A DNA stretch of 64,000 nucleotides. Origin: Cyanobacteria bacterium SIG29. GTDB lineage: Bacteria; Cyanobacteriota; Vampirovibrionia; Gastranaerophilales; Gastranaerophilaceae. This document shows, piece after piece, positions 9,901-19,313 of the stretch (position 1 is the first letter of the stretch; every line of letters starts with the position of its first letter). A program made the translations under genes and the position numbers. The stretch is taken from NCBI GenBank assembly GCA_015152515.1, contig SUTV01000001.1, forward strand, positions 124,001 to 188,000, given 5' to 3'. The notes beneath the pieces were generated by a model. It saw only the letters and a list, made by a program, of their open reading frames with translations. It searched no databases and had not been told where the DNA came from.

Positions 9901-12743
9901 TTTGAATCAACAAAAGTTTCTGAAGTAACTTGAGGAATATATTGTGCGTGGAAACCATAATCATCATCAGTCACACTTGTTGATAATATACCACTTCCAT
10001 TACCTTCTTTAATTTGTTTTGCTGCATCATTAACATCATATTCAATATGATATGGTTTACCAGTCATTTGTTCTATAATTCTTATTTGCTCATTCGCTGA
10101 TAAACCAGAAGAACCTTCTTCTCTCACCCAGAATTGACCATTTAACATACCAATATATGAATATTGACGTTCTAATTCATCATATAAATATTCATTAATA
10201 TCTTTATATGTGTTTTTAGAATACTTTCTCATGTAAGGCAATGATTTTTCAATTTGATTAAAAATTTCAAGCTCTTCTTGTGTAAATTTACAAGCTCGCT
10301 CATTTGCTTTTTTTCTTTCCTTCAAATCCTCGATTTTTTCATTCTCAAGCATTTTTGCAGCTATATCATCAAATTTAGCCTGTAATTTATCTAATTTTTT
10401 TCTAGATAAAATAGAATGACTTTTTTCCATTTTATCAATAATTACAGATCTTGTAGAAGGAACACCCCATTTTTCATTAATATCTTGATAATCTTGAGCC
10501 AATTCAGAATATAATTTTCCACAATTTTCTATACCTGCAGAAATATTATCTTTTCCAAAACGTTCAACTAAGCCATTATATTGTTCTTCAGAAATTCCTG
10601 ATTGTAATTGGTCAAAGAAAGAATTTACAAAGATTTGAGCAGCATGCATTGTACAATCAAATCCTAATATTCTAATTGCATCTTGTAAATCATCAGAACT
10701 TGGCGCACCATCTAATTTTTCTGCTTGTTTTTGTAAAGCTGCTAAAACCACATGTTTATCATTTTTAACAGATAAAACATCAGCAAATCTGCCTTGTGAT
10801 TCTTTATCTCCATTTGCTATTGATTCAGCAACATTTTTAATCAAATTTGATATAAGAACAGTAAGATCAGAACCATATAAATCTTGCATAACTAAATTAA
10901 GCGATAATGGCAATTTTGTATTAATGAAGAAAATATCTTCTGTAATTTCATTTTCTAATTGTTTTTTTGTAGGGACATTACCATTTAATTCTTTAAATCT
11001 TGCTCTAACTTTTTCAGAATCAAAAGATGATTTTAATGTTGTTAAATATTGAACCATTCTTGTATCTTTTGGCGGTAAATTTACTAATTTTTCATATCTA
11101 ACAATACCGTCTGGCATATTAACATCTGCTTCAACAGCAAGTCTATGAGCAGCAGCAGACTGGTATAGATTTTTGTAATATCTATACATACCTCTATTTG
11201 TTCTTAAACTTTTAACTTTTTGAATATCTGCATCTGCTTGAATATAATCATTTGCCGCTGAAATTATTTTTTTAGAATTTAGTCTTAAATCTTGTTCTTG
11301 TTTTTCTGTCATTGATGGAATTTGTTCTTTAACAAATTCAACTAAAACATCTTGTTTCAAATCATCTGACAACTGTTTAGGCATTCTTACTTCACGTTGA
11401 GAATCATCCCCCTTACACAAAGTAATAATATTCTTTGCCATTTTTGATACAACATTAGACTCAACACCAGAAAAAATTGAAGACAAAATTGTATTCATAT
11501 AACCAATAATTTGACCTTGTTCTTCTGCCATTTTATATTTTGTAGAATTAATTTTTTCTGATAATTGACTATACTGTTTTTTTCTTCTTTCTACAGCACC
11601 TAAATATTCTTTTTCTTTAATTAAAGCCATTAATAAATCCTTAGATGGCTTATATTTATCATCTAAACCTTCGTACCAGCTAGCATCATGATAAATGTTA
11701 TAAGTATCATCATCAAAAGCTGTATATGATTCTGTTAAAATTGAACCATTACCACTTGTATGAGCATTTTGCATCCAAATATGTGCTGAAGTATCTAATA
11801 TTCTATAACCTTTAGCAATTGCTGAATCATAATCTAAAACAGGTTTTTGAAGTGAAACTTTTTTTCCTGAACCTAATTCTGTAATATCATAAACTTCCAT
11901 TGTTTCAGAACTATCTAATTCTGACATTACAATATCCATATAACGAGTTTTGTCTTCATATGCAATAGCTTTACGACAAATTGAAATAGCCGCACAAATT
12001 CCTGATTGTCTTTGATTTACACCTTTAATTGTTAATACATCATTTTCTGGTGTTTGAACCAATAAATCATTTAACATTTCATCTATAACTAAAAGCTTTT
12101 TATCTTCTAATTGAGGATTGATTTCATAATCATCAGACAAGAAATATAAAAATTTATCTAAACATTCATTCTTTTGAGTTTCTGAAATTTCAGATGATGC
12201 AACAAAATAGTCTAAATTTTTAATTATTTGTGCTTTTGTTAAAATACTTTCTTCATCATCTATTGCTTCTAAACCCAATATTTTAGATGCAAAAATTTCT
12301 TTTTTAGAAAGAATATCTTTTTCTATAGAAGTCAATTCTTTTTTATCAGCAAAAACACTAGCAAATTGTTCTTGAAGATCTGCTACATCATCACTTTTTA
12401 CACCATTAATAGCAGATAAAATAGTAGTTTCTAATATTTTAGACCAGTCAGTATTTTCTCTTTCAGTTGGTGTTTGTCCGCTTTTATCTAATGCTTCTTT
12501 AAATTCAGAATTACCTTTTTGACCATACACTAAATTATCAGCAACACCCAATAAAAACTCAATATTTGCTTTATCTTGAGAACTAGCTAAATTGTTTATT
12601 GACGCTAAAATGTTCATTTTTTGGTTTTCACCAATTGGTTTTGTTCCGTTTTGTAAAACTGCTACTTGTGCTTTATCTGTTCTAATGCTTTTAAAAGCTA
12701 AACTAAATTTCCTTGTGCTAGCGTCAATGTTATTAATTCTCAT
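6918..12743 (-). CDS. Giant protein (1941 aa) with putative papain-like (C1/bleomycin-hydrolase-like) cysteine peptidase signature
   Basis: Continuous ORF. VNQRQSGICAAIS (Cys250), GFHAQYIPQV (His932) and LWTDNSWGP (Asn962) resemble C1-family Cys/His/Asn motifs. N-terminal SLAFKS motif. Remainder helical and charged. Confidence 0.8.
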   Translation of the reverse strand: MRINNIDASTRKFSLAFKSIRTDKAQVAVLQNGTKPIGENQKMNILASINNLASSQDKANIEFLLGVADNLVYGQKGNSEFKEALDKSGQTPTERENTDWSKILETTILSAINGVKSDDVADLQEQFASVFADKKELTSIEKDILSKKEIFASKILGLEAIDDEESILTKAQIIKNLDYFVASSEISETQKNECLDKFLYFLSDDYEINPQLEDKKLLVIDEMLNDLLVQTPENDVLTIKGVNQRQSGICAAISICRKAIAYEDKTRYMDIVMSELDSSETMEVYDITELGSGKKVSLQKPVLDYDSAIAKGYRILDTSAHIWMQNAHTSGNGSILTESYTAFDDDTYNIYHDASWYEGLDDKYKPSKDLLMALIKEKEYLGAVERRKKQYSQLSEKINSTKYKMAEEQGQIIGYMNTILSSIFSGVESNVVSKMAKNIITLCKGDDSQREVRMPKQLSDDLKQDVLVEFVKEQIPSMTEKQEQDLRLNSKKIISAANDYIQADADIQKVKSLRTNRGMYRYYKNLYQSAAAHRLAVEADVNMPDGIVRYEKLVNLPPKDTRMVQYLTTLKSSFDSEKVRARFKELNGNVPTKKQLENEITEDIFFINTKLPLSLNLVMQDLYGSDLTVLISNLIKNVAESIANGDKESQGRFADVLSVKNDKHVVLAALQKQAEKLDGAPSSDDLQDAIRILGFDCTMHAAQIFVNSFFDQLQSGISEEQYNGLVERFGKDNISAGIENCGKLYSELAQDYQDINEKWGVPSTRSVIIDKMEKSHSILSRKKLDKLQAKFDDIAAKMLENEKIEDLKERKKANERACKFTQEELEIFNQIEKSLPYMRKYSKNTYKDINEYLYDELERQYSYIGMLNGQFWVREEGSSGLSANEQIRIIEQMTGKPYHIEYDVNDAAKQIKEGNGSGILSTSVTDDDYGFHAQYIPQVTSETFVDSKTKKETKEDVLWTDNSWGPIENESYWNGRNGHYYTDYAGGYGWKDGFIVDSAFRIGQPLKVMHCATGRAGKEQEEFALFSDVVLPGTPTDVYQKLYKMFHNIFEMHDLPTYVDAIEKAVDEGKPVDIDFLVGIDDLAEAYSSKLEKRIRTEIKTKEDLDKLSDDDPVKIVLHQLSLYFATDNPQVRSMVYGIKNLSEVEEIKNAMFDEQVDVFAEIMGKSETNLEKIYLSNAKEFSGLYKELEQKFRVKLTEQQIKDINREIFLDDESAKKLDGSLRGLERYYKERIDVVADKVFKNKNAKKFFVENAKHLILKDIDENIRIKSLDSPMLSSSPLMKEFIAAVDKYLPTTSDEELLLNIQCLQEGDFEFSQQFIDSLSHEDVGLIYKDPYDYLRKFQIDDSLVTRAFSEIVATGFISETLGGDDEQEGDSVLIADMKPSDLYRVLHVKLADMDVQKYVRKFKAEAFTKYKVRQAFPQPVVYTDVEISETVTRLLETFKQQVYSIKGNQYVLELLEQKDKFAGKYANSEVYNALANGQSVDTEANKEELATMLNDLILIRDHIAKDNSLKVLEDPYSKVISIIQNSNGMVDGRQASLQIREINRIFDEWEASSANQNKFAQNIKEQQAELRENIRVFVESSIDPKYKDEATNRIKEIISLERKEAPREKIDYLVDEFYQFVIEKHITKNPTVLLQETVKCLQKGNKESQEYSVLKTYLLAALKVAQQTKIQYKLVQNQHEGIGSKTKDLLPMFKVTMSDGSSRPMESKEGMVYLIEQLRNQGDNNVTLNLFLEQSGLTENAVNALIDNFDLEQSKKLVDENATLVVNSLQEIMYLGEILNDYFNKSNINYKSFDDACNQINKYVKRKTRHISSSPMVTNFIKYMEQVQIKDGSVPLNTQMFKEVLASATNSALDFLSENINYKIEFLESIPALMNERLELLYAIKVSETSEAHSRRENFAVEFAKNDEYMNNIIAQVYALINSSQEKMNAIESGE

Positions 12744-12968
12744 AAAAAATCCTTTTAATATCTCTCTAGTATTAATAATGAACGCTATTTTTTTTGTTAG
12801 AAAAATAAAAAAAATATGTGTTTTTTTTACAATAATTAACCAAATAAAAACAACTAAAAAAGTTGATTAAATAAACATCACAATATAAAGATTTTTTTAA
12901 TGTTTTATATTTTTTGTTGTAAATTATCTACTAGTTTTATACAATAACAGCGTTATCGAGATAATGAA

Positions 12969-13973
12969 ATGAAAAATATAAAACTATTAGATTGCACCCT
13001 TCGTGATGGTGGTTCAATAAACAATTTCATATTCGGAAGTGAAGCACTCATAGAGATATATCAATCTTTAAATGACGCAAAGATTGATATGATTGAATTA
13101 GGCTTTATTGATAACAATACAATTAACGATGTAAATTCAACAAAAAAACCATCCAATTCCCATTTTGACGAATTAAAAATACACAATAAACATTGTAAAA
13201 CCTATGCAATGATAGATTTTTCAAAATATGACGATAATAACTTTAATATTACAAAAAGAAAAAATCTTGATGGCATAAGATTAATGTTTAAAAAAGAACA
13301 ACTAAATGATGCAATTTATTTTGCAAAAAAAATCAAAGAATTAGACTATGAAATCAGCCTAAATCCTGTTTCTATAACACGCTATACAAAAGAAGAATTT
13401 ATAGATTTAATTAATAAAGCAAACAAACTAGAACCTCAATTCTTTTATATGGTTGATACATATGGACTAATGAATGAAATAGAAACTCTTGAATATTTCA
13501 ATTTATTAGAAAAACATTTAAATAAAAACATACAAATTGGCTATCACGTTCATGACAATCTACAATTAGCGTTTAAAAATGCAATCGAAATAATTAATCA
13601 AAAAACAACAAGAGAAATTATTATAGATTGTTCATTATTTGGAATGGGAAAAAGAGCTGGAAATATAAAAACAGAAGATATAGCTAACTTCTTAAATAAA
13701 AATTTCAAAAAAAATTATGATATTTCAATTTTAGAAAAAATAATCCAAAACAAAATAAAACCACTAAAATCTACTTATGAATGGGGTTTTTCGCAAATCC
13801 ACTATATTGCAGGAAAAAACAAATGTCATTCTGACTATGTTACCTATTTAAACAAAGAAAAAAATATTTCATTAGATGAAATTGACCAATTATTAAAAGT
13901 CTTTGATGAAGATAAACGACTTTCTTTTGACGCAGAATATGCAAATTTAATTGCAAGAAATTTCACAAAATGA
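12969..13973 (+). CDS. DRE-TIM metallolyase / HMGL-like aldolase domain protein
   Basis: LLDCTLRDGGSINNFIFG, IDMIELGFID, YHVHDNLQLAFKNAIE: HMGL-like superfamily motifs. Confidence 0.85.
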   Translation: MKNIKLLDCTLRDGGSINNFIFGSEALIEIYQSLNDAKIDMIELGFIDNNTINDVNSTKKPSNSHFDELKIHNKHCKTYAMIDFSKYDDNNFNITKRKNLDGIRLMFKKEQLNDAIYFAKKIKELDYEISLNPVSITRYTKEEFIDLINKANKLEPQFFYMVDTYGLMNEIETLEYFNLLEKHLNKNIQIGYHVHDNLQLAFKNAIEIINQKTTREIIIDCSLFGMGKRAGNIKTEDIANFLNKNFKKNYDISILEKIIQNKIKPLKSTYEWGFSQIHYIAGKNKCHSDYVTYLNKEKNISLDEIDQLLKVFDEDKRLSFDAEYANLIARNFTK

Positions 13974-14002
13974 TAAAATAAGCGCAATAAAGAGAGGTTT
14001 AT

Positions 14003-14656
14003 ATGACAAATAATGCTTTTTTAAAACAAAGAAATAAAAAACTTGGTGAAAAAACTGTTTTAGCTTTAAAGAAAAGATATTTTGATGCTTATTATGCACA
14101 TACAAAAAAAGAAGCATTAGAAAAAGCTATTGAATTAATTAATGAAAATGACATTGTTTCTTGGGGAGGTTCAATGTCAATTATGGAAGTAGGATTAATA
14201 GACTACGTTCTTAAAAATAACAAAGTAATCAATAGAGATATTGCAAAAACACAAGAAGAAAAAACAGAATTACTAAAAAAAGCATTATTATGTGATACAT
14301 ATTTAATGGGAACAAATGCAATAAGTGAAGATGGACAACTTGTTAATATTGATTGTATTGGGAATAGAGTTGGTGCATTAATGTTTGGTCCAAAAAATAT
14401 AATAATTATTGCTGGAATGAACAAGATAGAACCAACATTAGATGATGCTATTAAAAGAGCAAGAAACTTTTCTGCACCTGTAAATATGCAAAGAATAGCA
14501 GGAAATAAAATCAGGCAAACTCCTTGTTTTTCAACTGGATGTTGCCATGATTGCACTTCAAAAGAATCTATTTGTTCGAATATTGTTATAACAAGATTGT
14601 GCAACCCAGCTAAAAGAATAAAAATCATTTTAGTTGGAGATTCACTAGGTTTCTAA
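14003..14656 (+). CDS. LUD domain (LutC/YkgG-like, DUF162) protein
   Basis: VSWGGSMSIMEVGL...DTYLMGTNAISEDGQLVNIDCIGNRVGALMFGPKNIIIIAGMNKI is typical of the LUD family. Confidence 0.85.
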   Translation: MTNNAFLKQRNKKLGEKTVLALKKRYFDAYYAHTKKEALEKAIELINENDIVSWGGSMSIMEVGLIDYVLKNNKVINRDIAKTQEEKTELLKKALLCDTYLMGTNAISEDGQLVNIDCIGNRVGALMFGPKNIIIIAGMNKIEPTLDDAIKRARNFSAPVNMQRIAGNKIRQTPCFSTGCCHDCTSKESICSNIVITRLCNPAKRIKIILVGDSLGF

Positions 14657-15384
14657 GCATATTTTTGTTCAACAGTGTACTGAGAAGAATAATATTTTTT
14701 AAAATCATAAGTATCTTGAGATGAAAGAATCAAAACTGTTGAATCAGGAAGATCATAATGATTTCCACTAGAAATTGATTTTTTTATCAATTTATCAATA
14801 TCGTTATCTAAAGAACGAAAACCTAATTTATAATAAAATGGTATAGGATTTTCATTTGCTCTATATGGAGAAAATGTTCTTGCATATCCTTTTGATGCAA
14901 CACACCAAACAGCGCCATCTTTTCCTTTTTTTTCACTTTCATCAACTGCAGCATTTATTAAAGCAGTTCCAATTCCATAATATTCATCACCAAGTAAAGA
15001 ACGAATTTGTTTTATTTCTGGAATATTATTATCTAACTCTGGACACAAATAACCATTTTCAGGAAATATTGCATCACAATTCATATTCAAATAACCAGCT
15101 TCTCTACTTCCTACCATAATTTTGAAGCAAGAATAATCACCAACTTCTTCTTTTAATAAAGAAGCATTAACATAATTATTTGTTTTTTTATTTAATAAAG
15201 GAATATTAGCAATTCTTTTATATTTACCAAAAGAAGGTAAAAAGTTAGCTTTATATGCACTAGATGGGATTTTATTTTCTGATTTTTTTTGTTGTGAAGA
15301 AATGCTGTTTGAAGCAACAGGAACTGAAGAAACATAGCTGTTTCTTTTAAAAGTTTGAATTTGATTAACATTTGCTACTTGCAT
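14653..15384 (-). CDS. GNAT-family N-acetyltransferase-like protein
   Basis: EYYGIGTALINAAVDESEKKGKDG (acetyl-CoA loop) and PIPFYYKLGF. Start corrected from 15438 to 15384 (MQVANVNQIQ...), preceded by AGGAG Shine-Dalgarno. Confidence 0.7.
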   Translation of the reverse strand: MQVANVNQIQTFKRNSYVSSVPVASNSISSQQKKSENKIPSSAYKANFLPSFGKYKRIANIPLLNKKTNNYVNASLLKEEVGDYSCFKIMVGSREAGYLNMNCDAIFPENGYLCPELDNNIPEIKQIRSLLGDEYYGIGTALINAAVDESEKKGKDGAVWCVASKGYARTFSPYRANENPIPFYYKLGFRSLDNDIDKLIKKSISSGNHYDLPDSTVLILSSQDTYDFKKYYSSQYTVEQKYA

Positions 15385-15424
15385 TTCGACTCCTATATGG
15401 ATAAAACTTATAATAAAAAATTTT

Positions 15425-15466
15425 GCCACAAAAAGCAAAAAGGCTTTACATTAATTAGTAAAGCCT
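15425..15466 (-). terminator. Intrinsic terminator: AGGCTTTAC stem then TTTTTGCTTTTT on minus strand
   Basis: 9-bp perfect stem (15441-15449/15458-15466) with U-rich tract on the minus strand, downstream of the flagellar genes and upstream of the GNAT gene. Confidence 0.75.
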
Positions 15467-15516
15467 GCCTGACATTGTTACTCCCCATTTTCCGAGTGTC
15501 TATGTCAAAAAAAACA

Positions 15517-16350
15517 TTAACTCATATTTTCAATTGCTTTTTGCAATAACTGTTTATGAGATTCAATCATTTTATTTGCAACTTCTAATTGCGATTTAGC
15601 TTGTTTATAATAAAAAGAATTTGCATCAAAATCCACGTTTGATAACTCAATCAAGCCACTGCGAACTTCACCACGCCCAACAACGGGTCTACCTGATTCT
15701 CTTGTTTCAATAAATTGACCATCTGCAACTTGGAATAGCATTTGAGGATTGTGAAAATTAATAATAGCAAGCTTATATAAAGGAGTTTTTATTTTTCCCC
15801 CGTCTGCTTTACCATATATAATTCCATCAGGTGAAAATTCAAATTCTTCAAATTTTCCTAAATATTTACCATTACTAGGGTCTTTCCACATTTGAATATT
15901 TGTAGTTGGAATGCTAGCCGCACCACCATCAAAAGCTGTATCAATGAAAGATTCTGCTTCAACTGGTTTTGAACCATTCATAATTTCACCTTTATCATTT
16001 AAGATATAGCCTTGAACAGCTTGACCATCATGGCTTCTATAAACACCCTCATCATCAAACTTAAACTCGCCAAGTCTTGTATAAGCAATTCTTCCTTTAT
16101 TATTTTGAATTACAAAATATCCACTGCCCTCTAAATAAATATTTTCATCAGCAGTACCAGGAGAAGATTTACCCTGACCAAGATTTTTTAATCTATCTTC
16201 TTCCATTGCTCCATTTAAAAAGGTTTTAAAAGTAAATTTCTTTTCTCTGAAACCTGGAGTATAAGCATTAGCAAGATTTTCAGATAAGCTACTAATCCAT
16301 AAATTAGTTATTTTTTGAGTATTTAAAGCATTTACAAATGCATCACGCAT
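15517..16350 (-). CDS. Flagellar hook-basal body protein (FlgE/FlgF/FlgG family), paralog 1
   Basis: NLANAYTPGFREKKF, YFVIQNNKGRIAYTRLGEFKFDDEGVYRSHDGQAVQGYI; C-terminal GLIELSNVDFD...MIESHKQLLQKAIE. Confidence 0.85.
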   Translation of the reverse strand: MRDAFVNALNTQKITNLWISSLSENLANAYTPGFREKKFTFKTFLNGAMEEDRLKNLGQGKSSPGTADENIYLEGSGYFVIQNNKGRIAYTRLGEFKFDDEGVYRSHDGQAVQGYILNDKGEIMNGSKPVEAESFIDTAFDGGAASIPTTNIQMWKDPSNGKYLGKFEEFEFSPDGIIYGKADGGKIKTPLYKLAIINFHNPQMLFQVADGQFIETRESGRPVVGRGEVRSGLIELSNVDFDANSFYYKQAKSQLEVANKMIESHKQLLQKAIENMS

Positions 16351-16378
16351 TACGATTTTCCTTCTATATTACTTAAAA

Positions 16379-17215
16379 TTATGAACCCATTAACTCAATA
16401 GCATTTTGTAACAACTGTTTATGCGATTTAATTAATTGGTTTGCAAGTTCTAACTGCATTTGAGCTTGTTGATAATATGCAGTATTTGTATCAAAATCAA
16501 CGTTAGAAAGTTCTATTAAACCACCTCTAACTTCACCACGCCCAATAATAGGTCTGCCAGATTCTTCAGTTTCAATAAACTGACCATCTGCAACTTGGAA
16601 TAACATTTGAGGATTATGGAAATTTATTACTGCAACTTTGTACAAAGGAGTTTTTATTTTTCCACCATCTGCTTTTCCATATAAAATACCATCACCAGCA
16701 AATTCAAATTCTTCATATTTTCCAAGATATTTACCATTACTAGGGTCTTTCCACAACTTAATATTAGTTGTTGGAACACTAGCTGCACCGCCATCAAAAG
16801 GTGTATCAACAAAAGATTCAGCGTCAACTGGTTTTGCGCCATTCATAATTTCACCTTTATCATTTAAGATATAACCTTGAACAGCTTGACCATCATGAGT
16901 TCTATATACACCCTCGCCATCAAACTTAAATTCACCAAGTCTTGTATATGCAATTCGACCCTCATCATTACGAATTGCAAAATAACCACTTCCTTCTAAA
17001 AATATATTTTCATCAGAAGTACCAGGAGAAGATTTACCTTGACTAAGATTTCTTAATCTGTCTTCCGCAATAGAACCATTTAAAAAAGTTTTAAAGGTAA
17101 ATTTTTGTTCTCTATAACCAGGTGTGTATATATTTGTAAGGTTTTCAGACAAACTAGCAACCCACTCACTTGTTATTTTTTGAGTATTTAAAGCATTAAT
17201 AAATGCATCACGCAT
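16379..17215 (-). CDS. Flagellar hook-basal body protein (FlgE/FlgF/FlgG family), paralog 2
   Basis: Near-collinear with the adjacent 15517-16350 product over its full length. Confidence 0.85.
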   Translation of the reverse strand: MRDAFINALNTQKITSEWVASLSENLTNIYTPGYREQKFTFKTFLNGSIAEDRLRNLSQGKSSPGTSDENIFLEGSGYFAIRNDEGRIAYTRLGEFKFDGEGVYRTHDGQAVQGYILNDKGEIMNGAKPVDAESFVDTPFDGGAASVPTTNIKLWKDPSNGKYLGKYEEFEFAGDGILYGKADGGKIKTPLYKVAVINFHNPQMLFQVADGQFIETEESGRPIIGRGEVRGGLIELSNVDFDTNTAYYQQAQMQLELANQLIKSHKQLLQNAIELMGS

Positions 17216-17841
17216 TATTGTTCTTCTCCTCTATTTTGTTTATCTTTATCTTTATTTTGTTTTCCGTTTTGTCTATAAAACAAATCGTTATATGGCAAAT
17301 TTTGTTCATCAAATTTTTGACGAAGTGATGAAATATTATTTCGTAAATAATTTTCTACTTCTAAACTACCTGGAATAAATTCAGCAGTTACTTTGCCATT
17401 TTTATCAATTTTCAAAACAACAGAAACATCATTATCAAAAGTAATACGAACAGGCTTTTGAGTTGTTTGTGCTTTTTCAATTAATTCAGTTATTTTATTA
17501 GTAACCTCAACAGTTTTTTGTGTAACTGAAGTTTGTGCAACTTGAATTTGCACTAAATTTTTAAATTCACCACTTTGAGCATTTTCAACACTAAATTGAG
17601 CCTCTTGTGTAAGATTTACAAAGAACAAAGCATCTTCTTTTGTCATCATTAAAGAGTCATAATTATAATCAACAGGCAGTGAAGATAAATAATCAAAATC
17701 AGATACACCACCTTGAGTGCCTTGAGCTAATACATCAGAAAAAGGCATATTAACAGAAGTTAAAATTTCATTATCTTCAGGAGCCATCTGAACATAATCT
17801 TTATTTTCAATATTTTGATTTATTTGTGTATCTACTTTCAT
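17215..17841 (-). CDS. FliK-like flagellar hook-length control protein
   Basis: C-terminal segment PVRITFDNDVSVVLKIDKNGKVTAEFIPGSLEVENYLRNNISSLRQKFDEQNLP resembles the Flg_hook/FliK C-domain; lies between fliJ and hook/rod genes. Confidence 0.6.
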   Translation of the reverse strand: MKVDTQINQNIENKDYVQMAPEDNEILTSVNMPFSDVLAQGTQGGVSDFDYLSSLPVDYNYDSLMMTKEDALFFVNLTQEAQFSVENAQSGEFKNLVQIQVAQTSVTQKTVEVTNKITELIEKAQTTQKPVRITFDNDVSVVLKIDKNGKVTAEFIPGSLEVENYLRNNISSLRQKFDEQNLPYNDLFYRQNGKQNKDKDKQNRGEEQ

Positions 17842-17852
17842 ATTTCTTCCTT

Positions 17853-18311
17853 TTAGACTTCGCCTTCTTCTTCTTTTTTTTCTTTACTTCGTTGATAATA
17901 TTTTTGAACAGCGACCTCAGATAATACTTTATTTTCTATTTGTTTTTGTTCTTCTTTATATGCATCAAGCATTTTTTCTTTATGTTTTTCTAGAACCTTA
18001 ACTTCTTTTTCACATTCAACTAATTTTTCTTTCTCGATTTCTAATAATCTAATAGCCTCTTGTTTTTGTTGTTCTAGTTGCTCACCTTTTTCGTATAAGT
18101 GTTTTAAGTATTTATCATATGCATCCATCATTCTGAAATCAGTTGTAGTTCGCATAGTTTGAATAACACCAGATATTTCTTGATTATTTAAGTCAATTAA
18201 TCTTTGTATTCTATCTACTTCATTTTTGGCTTTAATTACTTCTTGAAGTTGTTCTTCTTTCTTTCTAATTCTGAAATCTAGAACCTTTTGTAATCTGTAT
18301 CTGAATGGCAT
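17853..18311 (-). CDS. fliJ: Flagellar export chaperone FliJ-like
   Basis: MPFRYRLQKVLDFRIRKKEEQLQEVIKAK... coiled-coil FliJ pattern. Confidence 0.8.
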   Translation of the reverse strand: MPFRYRLQKVLDFRIRKKEEQLQEVIKAKNEVDRIQRLIDLNNQEISGVIQTMRTTTDFRMMDAYDKYLKHLYEKGEQLEQQKQEAIRLLEIEKEKLVECEKEVKVLEKHKEKMLDAYKEEQKQIENKVLSEVAVQKYYQRSKEKKEEEGEV

Positions 18312-18527
18312 ATACTATTCTACTCATACCTATACCTTAAAATTATGTTATTTTTTTGCCTTTTAAAATACCTCTATTTATATGAGATTTTGTTCTTTTT
18401 TAAGGTTATTTTGAAAAAAGTCAAAAATTGTATAGATATTGTAAAGAAAAAGCTACTATAAACAATCTTGTTATATAATAATTGAGGATAGTTATAATAT
18501 AATTTAGTTTTGGTAAAAGGGGATTTT

Positions 18528-19301
18528 ATGCCAACAAAACACATTGATTTCAATATAGATGTTGCACAAGGGTTTGGAGTATATAAGAACGATATAGAAA
18601 TGGAACTTTTAGATTATGTAAGTTCTGTAAATATTTCTTGTGGTTTTCATGCCGGAGACCCTTTATTAATAAAAGATTACCTATTGAAATGTAAAGAAAA
18701 AAACCTAACAATAGGCGCGCACATAGGTTTTAATGATATTTCTGGTCTTGGCTACAGACCAATGGAATTGTCAAATGATGAAATAGAAGCAATAGTTTTA
18801 TACCAAATAGGTGCTTTAGCTTCATTTGCAAAATCATACGGATTAGTAATAGACCATGTTAGACCTCATGGTGCTATGTATAAAATGGCTAGTGAAAATT
18901 ACGAATTCTCATTGGCAATCGTTAATGCCATTAAAAAATTCGACCAATGGTTAGCTTATACTTGTTTAGATAATGAAATTTTAACAAGAATTTCAGATGA
19001 AACAGGAATTGTTGTTAATAGAGAAGTTTTTGTTGATAAATACTACTCTCAAGAAGATTTCAAGCCTATGTGGGAAAACAAAAAAACAATTGGTGTTGAA
19101 GATTCTTTAAACAGAATTAGAACCATTTTATTTTCTTCACAAATTAAACTTGGCAGTGGAATCTTTATGCCAACAAATTGTAATACTATTCACTTTGATA
19201 CAAAAAATCAAAATATTGTACAACTATTAAAAAGAAGTAATGAAATAATAAATCCTACCCCATTCAACTACAATAAAGCTGAAACATCAGGATGGGTATA
19301 G
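18528..19301 (+). CDS. pxpA: LamB/YcsF family protein (5-oxoprolinase subunit A-like)
   Basis: FNIDVAQGFGVY, NISCGFHAGDP, IGAHIGFND, HVRPHGAMYK. Start at ATG 18528 with AAAAGGGG upstream rather than the TTG at 18510. Confidence 0.85.
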   Translation: MPTKHIDFNIDVAQGFGVYKNDIEMELLDYVSSVNISCGFHAGDPLLIKDYLLKCKEKNLTIGAHIGFNDISGLGYRPMELSNDEIEAIVLYQIGALASFAKSYGLVIDHVRPHGAMYKMASENYEFSLAIVNAIKKFDQWLAYTCLDNEILTRISDETGIVVNREVFVDKYYSQEDFKPMWENKKTIGVEDSLNRIRTILFSSQIKLGSGIFMPTNCNTIHFDTKNQNIVQLLKRSNEIINPTPFNYNKAETSGWV

Positions 19302-19313
19302 AAAGAAGACAAT

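Noticed and set aside
14203-14628. 141-aa ORF antisense to the LUD gene
   Set aside because: Fully antisense to a recognised family; no independent support.
15385-15438. N-terminal TM extension of the GNAT ORF (MLFVAKFFIISFIHIGVE)
   Set aside because: Internal ATG at 15384 has a strong AGGAG SD; the extension overlaps the leader.
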